A stretch of DNA of 64,000 bases from Serratia marcescens (GCF_006715005.1 NZ_VFMJ01000001.1:4526001-4590000); one strand, 5' to 3'; shown: positions 47,365-57,162, counted from the first letter of the stretch. Translations and numbers: made by a program. The notes: generated by a model from the letters alone, not told the origin.

Positions 47365-47724
47365 GTGGTTAAGCTCGCTTTTCCCAGGGAGTTACGTTTG
47401 TTAACTCCCACTCATTTCACTTTCGTCTTCCAGCAGCCACAACGGGCTGGCACGCCGCAAATCACCATCCTCGGCCGCCTGAACCAGCTGGGGCATCCCC
47501 GCATCGGTCTTACCGTCGCCAAAAAACACGTCAAACGCGCGCACGAGCGTAATCGGATCAAACGCCTAACCCGCGAAAGTTTCCGCCTGCGTCAGCACGA
47601 ATTACCGGCGATGGATTTTGTCGTGGTGGCCAAAAAGGGGATAGCGGATTTGGATAACCGCGCGCTGACGGAAGCTTTGGATAAATTATGGCGTCGCCAC
47701 TGTCGCCAGGCTCCCGCATCCTGA
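47365..47724 (+). CDS. rnpA: Ribonuclease P protein component
   Basis: 119 residues, equal to E. coli, GTG start. The RNR motif is in [18 protein letters not shown], which binds the M1 RNA catalytic core. The protein assists 5' maturation of tRNAs. Its last 37 bp overlap yidD. Confidence 0.99.
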   Translation: MVKLAFPRELRLLTPTHFTFVFQQPQRAGTPQITILGRLNQLGHPRIGLTVAKKHVKRAHERNRIKRLTRESFRLRQHELPAMDFVVVAKKGIADLDNRALTEALDKLWRRHCRQAPAS

Positions 47725-47945
47725 TCGGGCTGGTGCGGGCCTATCAGCTCGTCATCAGTCCGCTGCTAGGGCCTCGTTGTCGCTTCCAGCCGACATGCTC
47801 TCATTACGCAATTGAGGCATTAAGCAGGTTTGGCATGATAAAAGGCAGTTGGTTAGCATTGAAACGCGTATTAAAATGCCACCCTTTGAACCCAGGTGGC
47901 GATGATCCGGTGCCGCCAAAAACCGACGATAACAGAGAACACTAA
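47688..47945 (+). CDS. yidD: Membrane protein insertion efficiency factor YidD
   Basis: An 85-residue amphipathic, cysteine-containing protein with the family signature [18 protein letters not shown] and [13 protein letters not shown]. It sits at the inner face of the membrane and helps YidC-dependent insertion. The gene starts inside rnpA and ends 2 bp before yidC, a conserved arrangement. Confidence 0.97.
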   Translation: MASPLSPGSRILIGLVRAYQLVISPLLGPRCRFQPTCSHYAIEALSRFGMIKGSWLALKRVLKCHPLNPGGDDPVPPKTDDNREH

Positions 47946-47947
47946 CG

Positions 47948-49585
47948 ATGGATTCGCAACGCAATCTTCTCCTCATCGCTCTGCTGTTCGTGTCTTTCAT
48001 GATCTGGCAGGCATGGCAAACGGACAACGCTCCGCAGCCGGCCGCACAGACCACGCAACAGACTTCGAACGCAGTAGCCGGTGATGCCGCCAGCCAGGCC
48101 GTGCCAGCCAGTGGTCAGGGTAAGCTGATTACCGTGAACACCGACGTGCTGTCACTGACCATCAACACCCGTGGTGGCGATATCGAGCAGGCTAAACTGT
48201 TGGCCTACCCGGATACTCTGGGTTCATCGACTCCGTTCCAACTGCTGGAAACCACTCCGTCATTCGTCTATCAGGCGCAAAGCGGCCTGACCGGTAAAAA
48301 CGGCCCGGACAACCCGGCCAACGGCGAGCGCCCGCTGTATCAAGCGGCGCAGGACAGCTACACCCTGCCGGAAGGCCAGGACGAGCTGCGCATCCCGCTG
48401 ACCTACACCGATAAAGACGGCGCGGTCTACACCAAGACCTTCGTGCTCAAACGCAATCACTATGCGGTCGGCGTGGATTACAGCATCGACAACAAAGGCG
48501 CGGCGCCGCTGGAGCTGACCCTGTTCGGCCAGCTGAAGCAGACTACCGAATTGCCTAAGCACCGCGACACCGGCAGCAGCAACTTCGCGCTGCATACCTT
48601 CCGCGGCGCGGCGTACTCGTCCAGCGAGGACAAGTACCAGAAATACGCGTTCGACAAAGACGAAAACCTGAGCGTCACCACCAAAGACGGCTGGGTCGCC
48701 ATGCTGCAACAGTACTTCGCCACCGCGTGGGTACCGGCGACCAAGGGTGACAACACCTTCTACACCGCCAAACCGGGCGACAACCTGTCCACCATCGGCT
48801 TCAAATCTACGCCGGTCGTGGTGCAGCCGGGCGCTCAGCAGCAGCTGAACGCGACCCTGTGGGTCGGCCCGGAGCTGCAGGACCAGATGGCCCAGCTGGC
48901 GCCGCACCTGGACCTGACCGTGGATTACGGTTGGCTGTGGTTCATCTCCCAGCCGCTGTTCAAACTGCTGAAGTTCATCCACGGCTTTATCGGTAACTGG
49001 GGCTTCTCCATCATCATCATCACCTTCATCGTGCGCGGCATCATGTACCCGCTGACCAAGGCGCAGTACACCTCGATGGCGAAAATGCGCATGCTGCAGC
49101 CGAAGCTGCAGGCGATGCGCGAGCGCATCGGCGATGACAAGCAGCGCATGAGCCAAGAGATGATGGCGCTGTACAAGTCGGAGAAAGTGAACCCGCTCGG
49201 CGGCTGCCTGCCGCTGATCATTCAGATGCCGATCTTCCTGGCGCTGTACTACATGCTGATGGGCTCGGTTGAGCTGCGCCACGCGCCGTTCGCCCTGTGG
49301 ATCCATGACCTGTCGGCGCAAGACCCGTACTACATCCTGCCAATCCTGATGGGCGTGACGATGTTCTTCATTCAGAAGATGTCGCCGACCACCGTGACTG
49401 ACCCGATGCAGCAGAAAATCATGACCTTCATGCCGGTGATCTTCACAGTGTTCTTCCTGTGGTTCCCGTCCGGTCTGGTGCTGTACTACATCGTCAGTAA
49501 CCTGGTGACCATCCTGCAGCAGCAGCTGATTTACCGTGGTCTGGAAAAACGCGGTCTGCACAGCCGCGACAAGAAAAAAAGCTAA
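47948..49585 (+). CDS. yidC: Membrane protein insertase YidC
   Basis: 545 residues (548 in E. coli). N-terminal TM1 ([17 protein letters not shown]), a large periplasmic beta-sandwich domain (~25-340), then the five-helix insertase core from about residue 345, with the groove region [21 protein letters not shown] and the cytoplasmic coiled coil ([19 protein letters not shown]). It inserts proteins alone or with SecYEG. Confidence 0.99.
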   Translation: MDSQRNLLLIALLFVSFMIWQAWQTDNAPQPAAQTTQQTSNAVAGDAASQAVPASGQGKLITVNTDVLSLTINTRGGDIEQAKLLAYPDTLGSSTPFQLLETTPSFVYQAQSGLTGKNGPDNPANGERPLYQAAQDSYTLPEGQDELRIPLTYTDKDGAVYTKTFVLKRNHYAVGVDYSIDNKGAAPLELTLFGQLKQTTELPKHRDTGSSNFALHTFRGAAYSSSEDKYQKYAFDKDENLSVTTKDGWVAMLQQYFATAWVPATKGDNTFYTAKPGDNLSTIGFKSTPVVVQPGAQQQLNATLWVGPELQDQMAQLAPHLDLTVDYGWLWFISQPLFKLLKFIHGFIGNWGFSIIIITFIVRGIMYPLTKAQYTSMAKMRMLQPKLQAMRERIGDDKQRMSQEMMALYKSEKVNPLGGCLPLIIQMPIFLALYYMLMGSVELRHAPFALWIHDLSAQDPYYILPILMGVTMFFIQKMSPTTVTDPMQQKIMTFMPVIFTVFFLWFPSGLVLYYIVSNLVTILQQQLIYRGLEKRGLHSRDKKKS

Positions 49586-49628
49586 GCGTATTGTAGGGGT
49601 TCGGCGCGCCGACCCTTGCAGTCACCCC

Positions 49629-49654
49629 AAAGGCGGTCATTAGACCGCCTTTTT
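49629..49654 (+). terminator. yidC terminator
   Basis: Perfect 10-bp stem AAAGGCGGTC/GACCGCCTTT with loop ATTA, ending in TTTTT, 43 bp after the yidC stop. Confidence 0.92.
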
Positions 49655-49681
49655 GCATCTTAATCGTCAGAGAGAACCGTT

Positions 49682-51046
49682 ATGAGCACCACCGATACCA
49701 TCGTAGCCCAAGCCACCCCGCCGGGACGCGGCGGCGTCGGCATTCTGCGCGTTTCCGGAAGCCAGGCCAAAGACGTCGCCCAGGCGTTGCTCGGCAAGCT
49801 GCCGAAGCCGCGCTACGCTGACTATCTGCCGTTCCGCGACGCCACGGGCGCCACGCTCGATCAGGGCATCGCGCTGTGGTTCCCGGGGCCGAACTCCTTT
49901 ACCGGCGAAGACGTGCTGGAACTGCAGGGCCACGGCGGGCCGGTGATCCTCGATCTGTTGCTCAAGCGCGTGCTGTCGCTCCCTGACGTGCGCATCGCAC
50001 GGCCCGGCGAGTTCTCCGAACGCGCGTTCCTCAACGACAAACTCGATTTGGCGCAGGCCGAAGCGATTGCCGATCTGATCGACGCCAGCTCCGAACAGGC
50101 GGCGCGTTCGGCGATGAACTCGCTGCAGGGTGCGTTCTCCACCCGCATCCACCAGCTCGTGGAAGCGCTCACTCACCTGCGAATCTACGTGGAAGCGGCG
50201 ATCGACTTCCCGGATGAGGAAATTGATTTCCTGTCCGACGGTAAAATCGAGGCGCAGCTCAACGACGTAATGGCGGATCTGGGCAACGTGCGCGGTGAAG
50301 CGCGCCAGGGCAGCCTGCTGCGCGAAGGGATGAAGGTAGTGATAGCCGGGCGCCCCAACGCCGGAAAATCGAGCCTGCTCAATGCGTTGGCCGGGCGCGA
50401 GGCGGCGATCGTCACCGATATCGCCGGCACCACCCGCGACGTCTTGCGCGAACATATCCATATCGACGGCATGCCGCTGCACATCATCGATACCGCCGGC
50501 CTGCGCGACGCCAGCGACGAAGTTGAGCGTATCGGCATCGAACGTGCATGGAATGAGATCGAACAGGCCGACCGAGTACTGTTTATGGTTGACGGCACCA
50601 CCACCGCCGCCACCGAGCCGGCGGAGATCTGGCCGGAATTTATGGCGCGCCTGCCGGGCACGCTGCCGATCACCGTGGTGCGCAACAAGGCCGACATCAC
50701 CGGTGAAACGCTGGGTCTGACAGAAGTGAACAACCACTCACTTATTCGCCTGTCGGCCCGCACCGGCGAAGGCGTCGATGTGCTGCGCGATCATCTTAAA
50801 CAGAGCATGGGCTTCACCAGCAACATGGAAGGCGGCTTCCTGGCGCGCCGTCGCCACCTGCAGGCGCTGGAACTGGCGGCACAGCACCTGGTGCAGGGCA
50901 AAGAACAGTTAGTGAGCGCTTACGCGGGTGAGCTGTTGGCCGAGGAGCTGCGCCAGGCGCAGCTGGCCTTGAGTGAAATCACCGGCGAATTCACCTCCGA
51001 CGACCTGCTGGGCCGCATCTTCTCCAGCTTCTGTATCGGGAAATAA
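49682..51046 (+). CDS. mnmE: tRNA uridine-5-carboxymethylaminomethyl(34) synthesis GTPase MnmE
   Basis: 454 residues, as in E. coli. It works with MnmG to modify U34 of certain tRNAs. N-terminal tetrahydrofolate-binding domain ([22 protein letters not shown]), helical domain, inserted G domain from about 215 (GRPNAGKSS, the DTAG switch, and NKAD for guanine), and the conserved C-terminal CIGK with the essential cysteine. Confidence 0.99.
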   Translation: MSTTDTIVAQATPPGRGGVGILRVSGSQAKDVAQALLGKLPKPRYADYLPFRDATGATLDQGIALWFPGPNSFTGEDVLELQGHGGPVILDLLLKRVLSLPDVRIARPGEFSERAFLNDKLDLAQAEAIADLIDASSEQAARSAMNSLQGAFSTRIHQLVEALTHLRIYVEAAIDFPDEEIDFLSDGKIEAQLNDVMADLGNVRGEARQGSLLREGMKVVIAGRPNAGKSSLLNALAGREAAIVTDIAGTTRDVLREHIHIDGMPLHIIDTAGLRDASDEVERIGIERAWNEIEQADRVLFMVDGTTTAATEPAEIWPEFMARLPGTLPITVVRNKADITGETLGLTEVNNHSLIRLSARTGEGVDVLRDHLKQSMGFTSNMEGGFLARRRHLQALELAAQHLVQGKEQLVSAYAGELLAEELRQAQLALSEITGEFTSDDLLGRIFSSFCIGK

Positions 51047-51114
51047 TCGACTGCGAGCGCCGTATCCTACTCGGCGCCCGCATGTTACTTCTCCCGGCGG
51101 CATCAAAACTCACC

Positions 51115-51156
51115 TAAGCTTATCTCATCAATTTTGCTGCGTGAGAGATAAGCTTA
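51115..51156 (+). promoter_or_regulatory. Perfect 12-bp inverted repeat abutting the hydroxylase start
   Basis: TAAGCTTATCTC (51115-51126) and GAGATAAGCTTA (51145-51156) are exact reverse complements with an 18-base spacer. The right arm holds the only purine-rich ribosome-site candidate and ends one base before the ATG. It could be a translation-blocking hairpin or a repressor operator. Confidence 0.8.
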
Positions 51157-51157
51157 C

Positions 51158-52471
51158 ATGAACGAACCTTTAGACTTGATCGGCGTGGGATTGGGGCCTT
51201 TCAATCTCAGTCTGGCCGCTCTGGCCGCCGAAAGCGGCGCCGTCAATTATACCTTTCTCGATCGTAACGCCAGCTTCCGTTGGCATCCCGGTATGCTGTT
51301 GCCCTCAGCTTATATGCAAACTTATGTACTTCAGGATCTGGTTACCGCCGTCAGCCCACGCAGCCAATTTTCATTTATTAATTACTTGGTCGAGCAGAAA
51401 AAAATTTATCGTTTTTTAATCACCGAGCAGCAAATTATCAGCCGGGAAGAATTTTCCGACTACCTGCGTTGGGCCTGCGAAAGGTTAGACGGACTACAGT
51501 TTTCACAGTCCGTAGAGCGTATTGATTTCGACGATGAAAAAGGTTTGTTCAAGGTATGTACCCACAACCAGACCCTGTGGGCGAAAAATATCTGTCTGGG
51601 TACCGGACATGACCCTTGGTTGCCGGAAGCATTTTATCCGGCGCTGGGTGAAAACTGCATGCATGCCGCCGAAATAGCCCTGCGCAATCCAGACTTCAGC
51701 GGCAAGCGGGTTATGGTGGTGGGCGGCGGCCAAAGCGGCGCCGATGTTTTTTTGAACGCGTTGCAGGGACACTGGGGCGAGCCGGCACAGCTGGATTGGC
51801 TCTCGCGTCGTCCCAATTTTCAGCCGCTGGACGAGTCCCCCTTCACCAACGAATATTTCACTCCTGAATACGTCGACTATTTCTATACGCTGCCGGCCGA
51901 GATCCGCGCACGTGAAATCAAAACACAGAAATTGCCGGCAGACGGCATCAGCAATCATACGCTGCGAACCTTGTACCGTGAGCTTTATATGCGTTTTGAC
52001 GTGATGCGCCAGACACGCAATGTGCGTTTACTGCCCCATCGTACTCTACTGACCGTCGAATCAATGGATGAGGCTTTTCATCTGCGCACGCTTCACGGTC
52101 TGGAAAATCGCCGGGAAAATTTCAGGGCCGATATCGTCATTCTCGCCACCGGCTATCGCGCCTCTCTGCCCGCGTACCTGAAACCCTTGGTGCCACGCAT
52201 CCCGCTCGATTCGAAGCAGCATCTACCGCTGCTGCCGAATTTTAATCTTGAATGGCTCGGGCCGGAGCAAAATCGAATTTATGCGGTAAATGCCGGGATA
52301 CACAGCCACGGCAGCGCAGAAGGCGGACTGAGCCTGATGGCCTGGCGTTCAGCGCGCATCCTCAATCACTTGCTGGGCAAGCCATACTTTGATTTGGCAC
52401 CGAACGCATCAATGATCCAATGGTGGAGCGATGCCGCGTCGGACGATACCTCTTCCATCGTTAATAAATAG
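51158..52471 (+). CDS. L-lysine/L-ornithine N-hydroxylase (IucD-like)
   Basis: A 437-residue FAD/NADPH-dependent N-hydroxylase of the IucD/PvdA family, which makes the hydroxamate precursors of siderophores. FAD motif IGVGLGPFNLSLAAL (8-22), substrate-side motifs FRWHPGMLLPSAYMQT and FSFINYLVEQKK, NADPH motif VVGGGQSGADVFLNAL (~188-203), ATGYR (about residue 330), and SLMAWRSARILN near the C-terminus. IucD (lysine) is the closest remembered relative. No aerobactin, desferrioxamine or receptor genes adjoin it. The coding sequence is richer in A+T than its neighbours, suggesting acquisition. A PPTase-like gene follows. Confidence 0.88.
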   Translation: MNEPLDLIGVGLGPFNLSLAALAAESGAVNYTFLDRNASFRWHPGMLLPSAYMQTYVLQDLVTAVSPRSQFSFINYLVEQKKIYRFLITEQQIISREEFSDYLRWACERLDGLQFSQSVERIDFDDEKGLFKVCTHNQTLWAKNICLGTGHDPWLPEAFYPALGENCMHAAEIALRNPDFSGKRVMVVGGGQSGADVFLNALQGHWGEPAQLDWLSRRPNFQPLDESPFTNEYFTPEYVDYFYTLPAEIRAREIKTQKLPADGISNHTLRTLYRELYMRFDVMRQTRNVRLLPHRTLLTVESMDEAFHLRTLHGLENRRENFRADIVILATGYRASLPAYLKPLVPRIPLDSKQHLPLLPNFNLEWLGPEQNRIYAVNAGIHSHGSAEGGLSLMAWRSARILNHLLGKPYFDLAPNASMIQWWSDAASDDTSSIVNK

Positions 52472-52566
52472 GATAATCCGCATAGTGTTTTTTGATGATA
52501 AATCCTCAACTTAGTCTTAATCTAACACCCCTGCGTTCTTAGCGACCCTCTGTCATGGAGTGAACA

Positions 52567-53292
52567 ATGGCGTGTCATTTTGCCCGCTGGACCCCGGCCT
52601 CCGCTGTCCTGGATACCCAAAGACTCTCCGACGAAGTGATCGCCGCCACCCGCACCTTTTCCGTTAAACGCCGCACGCGCTTTCTGCAAGGGCGCATTCT
52701 GCTCGCCGAAATGATGTTCTATCTTTACGGCCTGCCGACGCTGCCCCCCATCGCCACTACGCCGACCGGCCGCCCCTGTTTCGCCGATCATCAGCTGCCC
52801 GACTTTAGCCTCGCTTACGCCAGCAACACCGTGGGCGTGCTGCTCAGCGATGAAGGCAAAGTCGGACTGGATATCGAAGTGATGCGGGCGCGCGGTACCC
52901 GACAAAGCGCGCTGCAACACGCACATCAGACGCCGGCGGAGAATGCCTGGATCGGCGCGCAGGACGATCGGCTGGAGGCAGAGACTCAGCTGTGGAGCAT
53001 CCGGCAAAGCGTGCTGAAAATTTCCGGCCTCGGCAACAGCGGCCAGGCTACGCTGCGTCTGCATCCCTTCTCCGGCCACCTGCGCTCCAGCGCCACGCCG
53101 GACGTTCAGGTGATGAGCGACGCCGACGAATACCTGAGCTGGGCCTGCGCCGGCAGCCCCAGCCTGGACCGCCTGCTGTGCTGGCGCTACGAAGAGCGCC
53201 GCGGCCTGCACAAAGACGGGGAAATCTCGCCGCGCAGCGCGGCGGCATCCTCACGCTTCATTAAACTGACGGGCCTGAAGACGCCCGGTTAA
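52567..53292 (+). CDS. yieE: 4'-phosphopantetheinyl transferase-like protein YieE
   Basis: A 241-residue member of the Sfp/AcpT superfamily, placed by synteny (just upstream of chrR, as E. coli yieE) and by VGLDIEVMRAR, which carries the Mg-binding Asp and Glu. The second motif, usually (F/W)xxKE(A/S)xxK, reads WSIRQSVLK, with Gln where the acidic residue is expected. The conserved SHS element reads YAS. Activity is therefore doubtful. The start is set by GGAG six bases before the ATG. Natural partner carrier proteins are not in the window. Confidence 0.72.
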   Translation: MACHFARWTPASAVLDTQRLSDEVIAATRTFSVKRRTRFLQGRILLAEMMFYLYGLPTLPPIATTPTGRPCFADHQLPDFSLAYASNTVGVLLSDEGKVGLDIEVMRARGTRQSALQHAHQTPAENAWIGAQDDRLEAETQLWSIRQSVLKISGLGNSGQATLRLHPFSGHLRSSATPDVQVMSDADEYLSWACAGSPSLDRLLCWRYEERRGLHKDGEISPRSAAASSRFIKLTGLKTPG

Positions 53293-53453
53293 CGCAGCGC
53301 ATAGCGGATAACGCTGTCTTTACCGCGCGAGTTGCTGGATTAAATTGTAAAGACAGCTAAATGTTGAGCAATCGCCTATTCTCGACCCGCGCTTTAGCCT
53401 ACTATTCGCCCATGTTGTACGCTGAATCTGCTCATTCGAAAGGGAGAATCACC

Positions 53454-54020
53454 ATGTCAGACCAAGCCTTGAAAATCGTCACTCTGCTCGGCAGCCTGCG
53501 TAAAGGCTCCTACAACGCCATGGTGGCCCGCGCCCTGCCTGGCCTGGCTCCACAGGGCGTCACCATTGAAGCACTGCCTTCCATCCGCGATATCCCGCTG
53601 TACGACGCCGACATGCAACAGGGTGAAGGCTTCCCTGCCGCTGTCGAGACGATCGCCGAACAGATCCGCCAGGCCGACGGCGTGATCATCGTCACCCCTG
53701 AATATAACTATTCCGTGCCCGGCGGGTTGAAGAACGCCATCGACTGGCTGTCTCGCTTGCCGAATCAGCCGCTGGCCGGCAAACCGGTCGCCATTCAAAC
53801 CAGCTCGATGGGGCCGATCGGCGGCGCGCGCTGCCAATACCATCTGCGCCAGATCCTGGTGTTCCTCGATGCGATGGTAATGAACAAGCCTGAGTTTATG
53901 GGCGGCGTGATCCAGAGCAAGGTCGATGAACAGGCCGGTGAACTGAGCGATCAGGGAACGCTGGATTTCCTGACCGGCCAGCTGTCCGCGTTCAGCGATT
54001 TTATTCGCCGCGTGGAGTGA
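53454..54020 (+). CDS. chrR: NAD(P)H-dependent flavin reductase/chromate reductase
   Basis: 188 residues, as E. coli ChrR (YieF). Flavodoxin-like FMN quinone reductase that gives two-electron reduction of quinones and can reduce chromate. Motifs: LGSLRKGSYNAMVAR (FMN phosphate loop), TPEYNYSVPGGLKNAIDWLSR and SMGPIGGARCQYHLR. The start at 53454 follows AGGGAG; 31 upstream codons of open frame are rejected. Confidence 0.96.
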   Translation: MSDQALKIVTLLGSLRKGSYNAMVARALPGLAPQGVTIEALPSIRDIPLYDADMQQGEGFPAAVETIAEQIRQADGVIIVTPEYNYSVPGGLKNAIDWLSRLPNQPLAGKPVAIQTSSMGPIGGARCQYHLRQILVFLDAMVMNKPEFMGGVIQSKVDEQAGELSDQGTLDFLTGQLSAFSDFIRRVE

Positions 54021-54027
54021 CCGTCTC

Positions 54028-54048
54028 GCGGCGCCCACCGGGCGCCGC
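54028..54048 (+). other. GC hairpin after chrR
   Basis: 9-bp stem GCGGCGCCC/GGGCGCCGC with loop ACC, 8 bp after the chrR stop. There is no U-tract; it may be a weak terminator. Confidence 0.45.
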
Positions 54049-54097
54049 AACAGGACATGAAGTCCGTCAATTCATTGAAAATTAAAGCCATAGCATC

Positions 54098-55150
54098 ATG
54101 TATTTTTTCATTTTAGCGTTATTTTTTGTTTCCATCACCAGTCCCGCTTTCGCCGCAGACATGCGTTATCCCGCCGGTGAAGAGCCGCTGGAGCTGCCGG
54201 CACACAGCGCGCTCAACGCGCAGCTATCGCGATCCGCGCAAAACCAGGAAGACAAAAAGCTGGGCGCCATGTCGCTGTACCTGACGCTGATGCGCGAAGA
54301 CGGCCGCAACGTCTGGGCGCCCTACCAGCTGGCGGTATCGTCGGCAGAGAAAGGCCAAACCGAACTGGCGGAGCGCTACCTGCAGCTGAGCGCCGACCGC
54401 GGCCTGTGGTACTACTACAACCTGCTGGAGGACGACGCCTTCAACAGCATCCAGCACTCCGCCACCTACCAATCGATCCTGGCCGCCACCAAAGCGCGCT
54501 ATCTGCAGCACGCCCGCCACTATGAAGGCAAGGCCAGCTACGCGATGCCGGACGGCGAAGCGCCGCCCGAAGGCTGGCCAACGGTGATCTTCCTGCATAC
54601 CTACGGCAAAGCCGCCGCCATCAGCCCCGAAGAACGGCTGCTGTTCGGCGAAATGGGCGTGGCGTACATCGAGATCAACGGCACGCAGATGCTGTCGGAA
54701 AACAGCTTCCGCTGGTCGAATTACAGCGACGAGAGCACCCACACCGCCATTCAGCGTACGCTGCAACAGCTGGCTCCGCAGCTAAAGCTGAATACCCAGC
54801 GGATTTACCTCAGCGCCCGCGGCCAGGGCGCACTGCACGCCGCCAACCTGATCGCGAAGTACCCGCAGTTTTACGCCGGCGCGCTCCTGATCGCCCCCAA
54901 CGGCGAGATCAAGCCGGCCCAGCAGTCGCTGGCGGCACAAAAGAAAATCGTGATGGCGTATTACGATCGGCAGAACTTCAGCGAGCAGGCGCTGGCATTG
55001 CACTTCGCCAATCTGTTCGGGGAGGATAATCAGGTGCAGACGCTGCACTTCGCCCAGGGCGAGGATGCCGCCGGCAGTTGGCAGGCGCGCTTCAGGCGGC
55101 CGTTACAGTGGGTGTTGGATCGGGCGCCGGATGCAACGCCGGGCGTCTAG
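54098..55150 (+). CDS. Exported alpha/beta-hydrolase-like protein of unknown function
   Basis: 350 residues with a Sec signal peptide (1-19, cleavage after AFA). A helical, TPR-like region follows (~35-110: APYQLAVSSAEKGQTELAERYLQLSADRG), then an alpha/beta-hydrolase-like part with the oxyanion strand PTVIFLHTYG (~165) and the nucleophile-elbow position IYLSARGQGALHAANL (~245). The elbow reads ARGQG instead of GxSxG, so the catalytic serine seems missing. I do not recognise the family. It is probably periplasmic. The Shine-Dalgarno is weak. It sits between chrR and the convergent adeP. Confidence 0.75.
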   Translation: MYFFILALFFVSITSPAFAADMRYPAGEEPLELPAHSALNAQLSRSAQNQEDKKLGAMSLYLTLMREDGRNVWAPYQLAVSSAEKGQTELAERYLQLSADRGLWYYYNLLEDDAFNSIQHSATYQSILAATKARYLQHARHYEGKASYAMPDGEAPPEGWPTVIFLHTYGKAAAISPEERLLFGEMGVAYIEINGTQMLSENSFRWSNYSDESTHTAIQRTLQQLAPQLKLNTQRIYLSARGQGALHAANLIAKYPQFYAGALLIAPNGEIKPAQQSLAAQKKIVMAYYDRQNFSEQALALHFANLFGEDNQVQTLHFAQGEDAAGSWQARFRRPLQWVLDRAPDATPGV

Positions 55151-55156
55151 GGTTTC

Positions 55157-55181
55157 AGGGCCGACAAGCGTCGGCCCTTTG
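55157..55181. terminator. Shared terminator between convergent genes
   Basis: 9-bp perfect stem AGGGCCGAC/GTCGGCCCT (55157-55165, 55170-55178) with loop AAGC, followed by TTT. It lies between the hydrolase-like gene and adeP, whose stop is at 55186. Confidence 0.75.
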
Positions 55182-55185
55182 GCTG

Positions 55186-56523
55186 TCAATGGCCGTCGAC
55201 AAAGACGATTTTCAGCACGAACAGCAGCGCCACCACCACCACGCACGGGCTGATTTCACGCCAGCGGCCGGTGCCGAGCTTCATCACGCAGTAGGAGATA
55301 AAGCCGAGCGCGATACCTTCGGTGATCGAGAAGCTAAACGGCATCATCACAGCAGTAACAAACGCCGGTACCGCTTCGGTCAGATCGTCCCACTTCACCC
55401 GCGCCAGGCTGGAGGTCATCAGCACACCGACATAGATCAGCGCGCCGGCGGCGGCGTAAGCCGGCACCATACCCGCCAACGGCGACAGGAAGATCACCAG
55501 CAGGAACAGCAGGCCGGTGACCACCGCCGTCAAACCGGTGCGGCCGCCGACGGCGACGCCGGACGAGCTTTCGATGTAAGCGGTCACGGAAGAGGTACCC
55601 GCCAGCGAACCGGCCACCGAGCTGATGCTGTCGACGTACAACGCCTGCTTCATACGCGGGAACTTGCCCTGGCTGTCGGTCAGGCCGGCTTTATCGGTGA
55701 CGCCGATCAGGGTGCCGGAAGAGTCGAACAGGTTCACCAGCATAAACGAGAAGATAACCCCGGCCAGCCCGATGTTCAGCGCGCCGGCCACGTCGACCTG
55801 GCCCACCACCGAGGTGATACTCGGCGGCAGGGAGAACAGGCCGCCGTATTTCACATCGCCCAGCATCCAGCCGATCAGGGTGGTGACCACGATAGATACC
55901 AGCACCGCCGCGTGGAAGTTGCGCGAAGAGAGCACGGCGATGATGAAGAAGCCGAGCGCCCCCAGCAGCACGTTGTGCGAGGTCAGGCTGCCGATGGTCA
56001 CCAGCGTGTCCGGGTTAGCCACCACGATGCCGGCGTTTTTCAGCCCCATCATGCCGATGAACAGGCCGATGCCGCTGGTGATGCCGACCCGCAGGCTGAC
56101 CGGAATATTGGCGATCATCCAGTAACGGATGCGGAAAATGGTCAGCAGCAGCAGGCCTACCGCTCCCCAGAAGATGGCGCCCATGCCCACCTGCCAGGAG
56201 ATGCCCATCGCGCCGACCACCACGAAGGCGAAGAAGGCGTTCAGGCCCATCGCCGGCGCCAGCGCCACCGGCAGGTTCGCCAGCAGGCCCATAAAGATGC
56301 TGCCGAAGGCGGCGATCAAACAGGTGGTGACAAATACCGCCTGGGTATCCATGCCCGCCGCGCCCAAAATTTGCGGGTTAACGAACACGATATACACCAT
56401 GGTGAGGAAGGTGGTGATACCGGCAATCGTTTCCGTACGCGCCGTCGTGCCATGTTGCTTGAGTTTAAACACGCGCCCAAGCAAGCCTTGCTCAGCGTCA
56501 AGGCCAGATACTGGTTTGGTCAT
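55186..56523 (-). CDS. adeP: Adenine permease (NCS2/AzgA family)
   Basis: A 445-residue, about 14-helix proton-driven purine permease, the same length as E. coli AdeP (YieG) and very similar. Family marks include GTTARTETIAGITTFLTMVYIVFVNP, ALAPAMGLNAFFAF, LFDSSGTLIGVTDKAGL and TAYIESSSGVAVGGRTGL. Paralogous PurP cannot be fully excluded, but the yieE-chrR-yieH neighbourhood supports AdeP. I found no clear PurR box or purine riboswitch in the 234 bp upstream. Confidence 0.93.
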   Translation of the reverse strand: MTKPVSGLDAEQGLLGRVFKLKQHGTTARTETIAGITTFLTMVYIVFVNPQILGAAGMDTQAVFVTTCLIAAFGSIFMGLLANLPVALAPAMGLNAFFAFVVVGAMGISWQVGMGAIFWGAVGLLLLTIFRIRYWMIANIPVSLRVGITSGIGLFIGMMGLKNAGIVVANPDTLVTIGSLTSHNVLLGALGFFIIAVLSSRNFHAAVLVSIVVTTLIGWMLGDVKYGGLFSLPPSITSVVGQVDVAGALNIGLAGVIFSFMLVNLFDSSGTLIGVTDKAGLTDSQGKFPRMKQALYVDSISSVAGSLAGTSSVTAYIESSSGVAVGGRTGLTAVVTGLLFLLVIFLSPLAGMVPAYAAAGALIYVGVLMTSSLARVKWDDLTEAVPAFVTAVMMPFSFSITEGIALGFISYCVMKLGTGRWREISPCVVVVALLFVLKIVFVDGH

Positions 56524-56757
56524 TATCAGAATTCCGAAAATGGGAATGGACAGTCGCCGGCTATCCTATAACAAAAAGTGGGGCTTTTGACGTCGGTCAC
56601 AGGTTTTTTTTCGCCGTCTTTACGGCTAAACGCGTCAACGGCTTGTATTTACAGACATTCATCCCCCGTTGCCGCCCGCTGCGTTGCCGTTTGCCGGCAC
56701 GGCCGATAAAATGGCCTATCGCCCTTCTGTCCCTATCCGTTAAAAACAGGAATCCGC

Positions 56758-57162
56758 ATGTCTTCGACCTTTATCGATAAGCTCGCGTTGATCGCGCTGA
56801 AAGATGACAAAGTGGCGCTGGTGCGCTCACACAATAAGACGCTGTTTTATATGCCGGGCGGAAAGCGCGAAGCGGGCGAAACCGACGAACAGGCGCTGTG
56901 CCGCGAAATCGACGAAGAGCTGACCGTTGCGCTGCTGCCGAACTCCATCGCATTTTACGGCGAGTTCACCGGCCCGGCGGACGGCAAGCAGGACGGCACC
57001 CAGGTGCGCATTCGCTGCTATCAGGCCGACTATACCGGGCAGCTGCAGCCGGCCGCCGAAATCGCCGAGCTGAAGTGGTGCGACAGCCGCGATCTGCCGC
57101 ATTGCTCACACGTCGCCGCGCTGATTTTGCACGATCTCAAGGCGCGTAACCTGATCAAGTGA
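56758..57162 (+). CDS. Nudix hydrolase
   Basis: A 134-residue Nudix-fold pyrophosphohydrolase. The Nudix box spans about residues 35-57 (GGKREAGETDEQAL then REIDEELTV), with the metal-binding REIDEE in place. AGGAA precedes the ATG. The substrate is unknown, a nucleoside diphosphate derivative by family. It lies upstream of yieH, spaced 46 bp, same strand. Confidence 0.9.
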   Translation: MSSTFIDKLALIALKDDKVALVRSHNKTLFYMPGGKREAGETDEQALCREIDEELTVALLPNSIAFYGEFTGPADGKQDGTQVRIRCYQADYTGQLQPAAEIAELKWCDSRDLPHCSHVAALILHDLKARNLIK

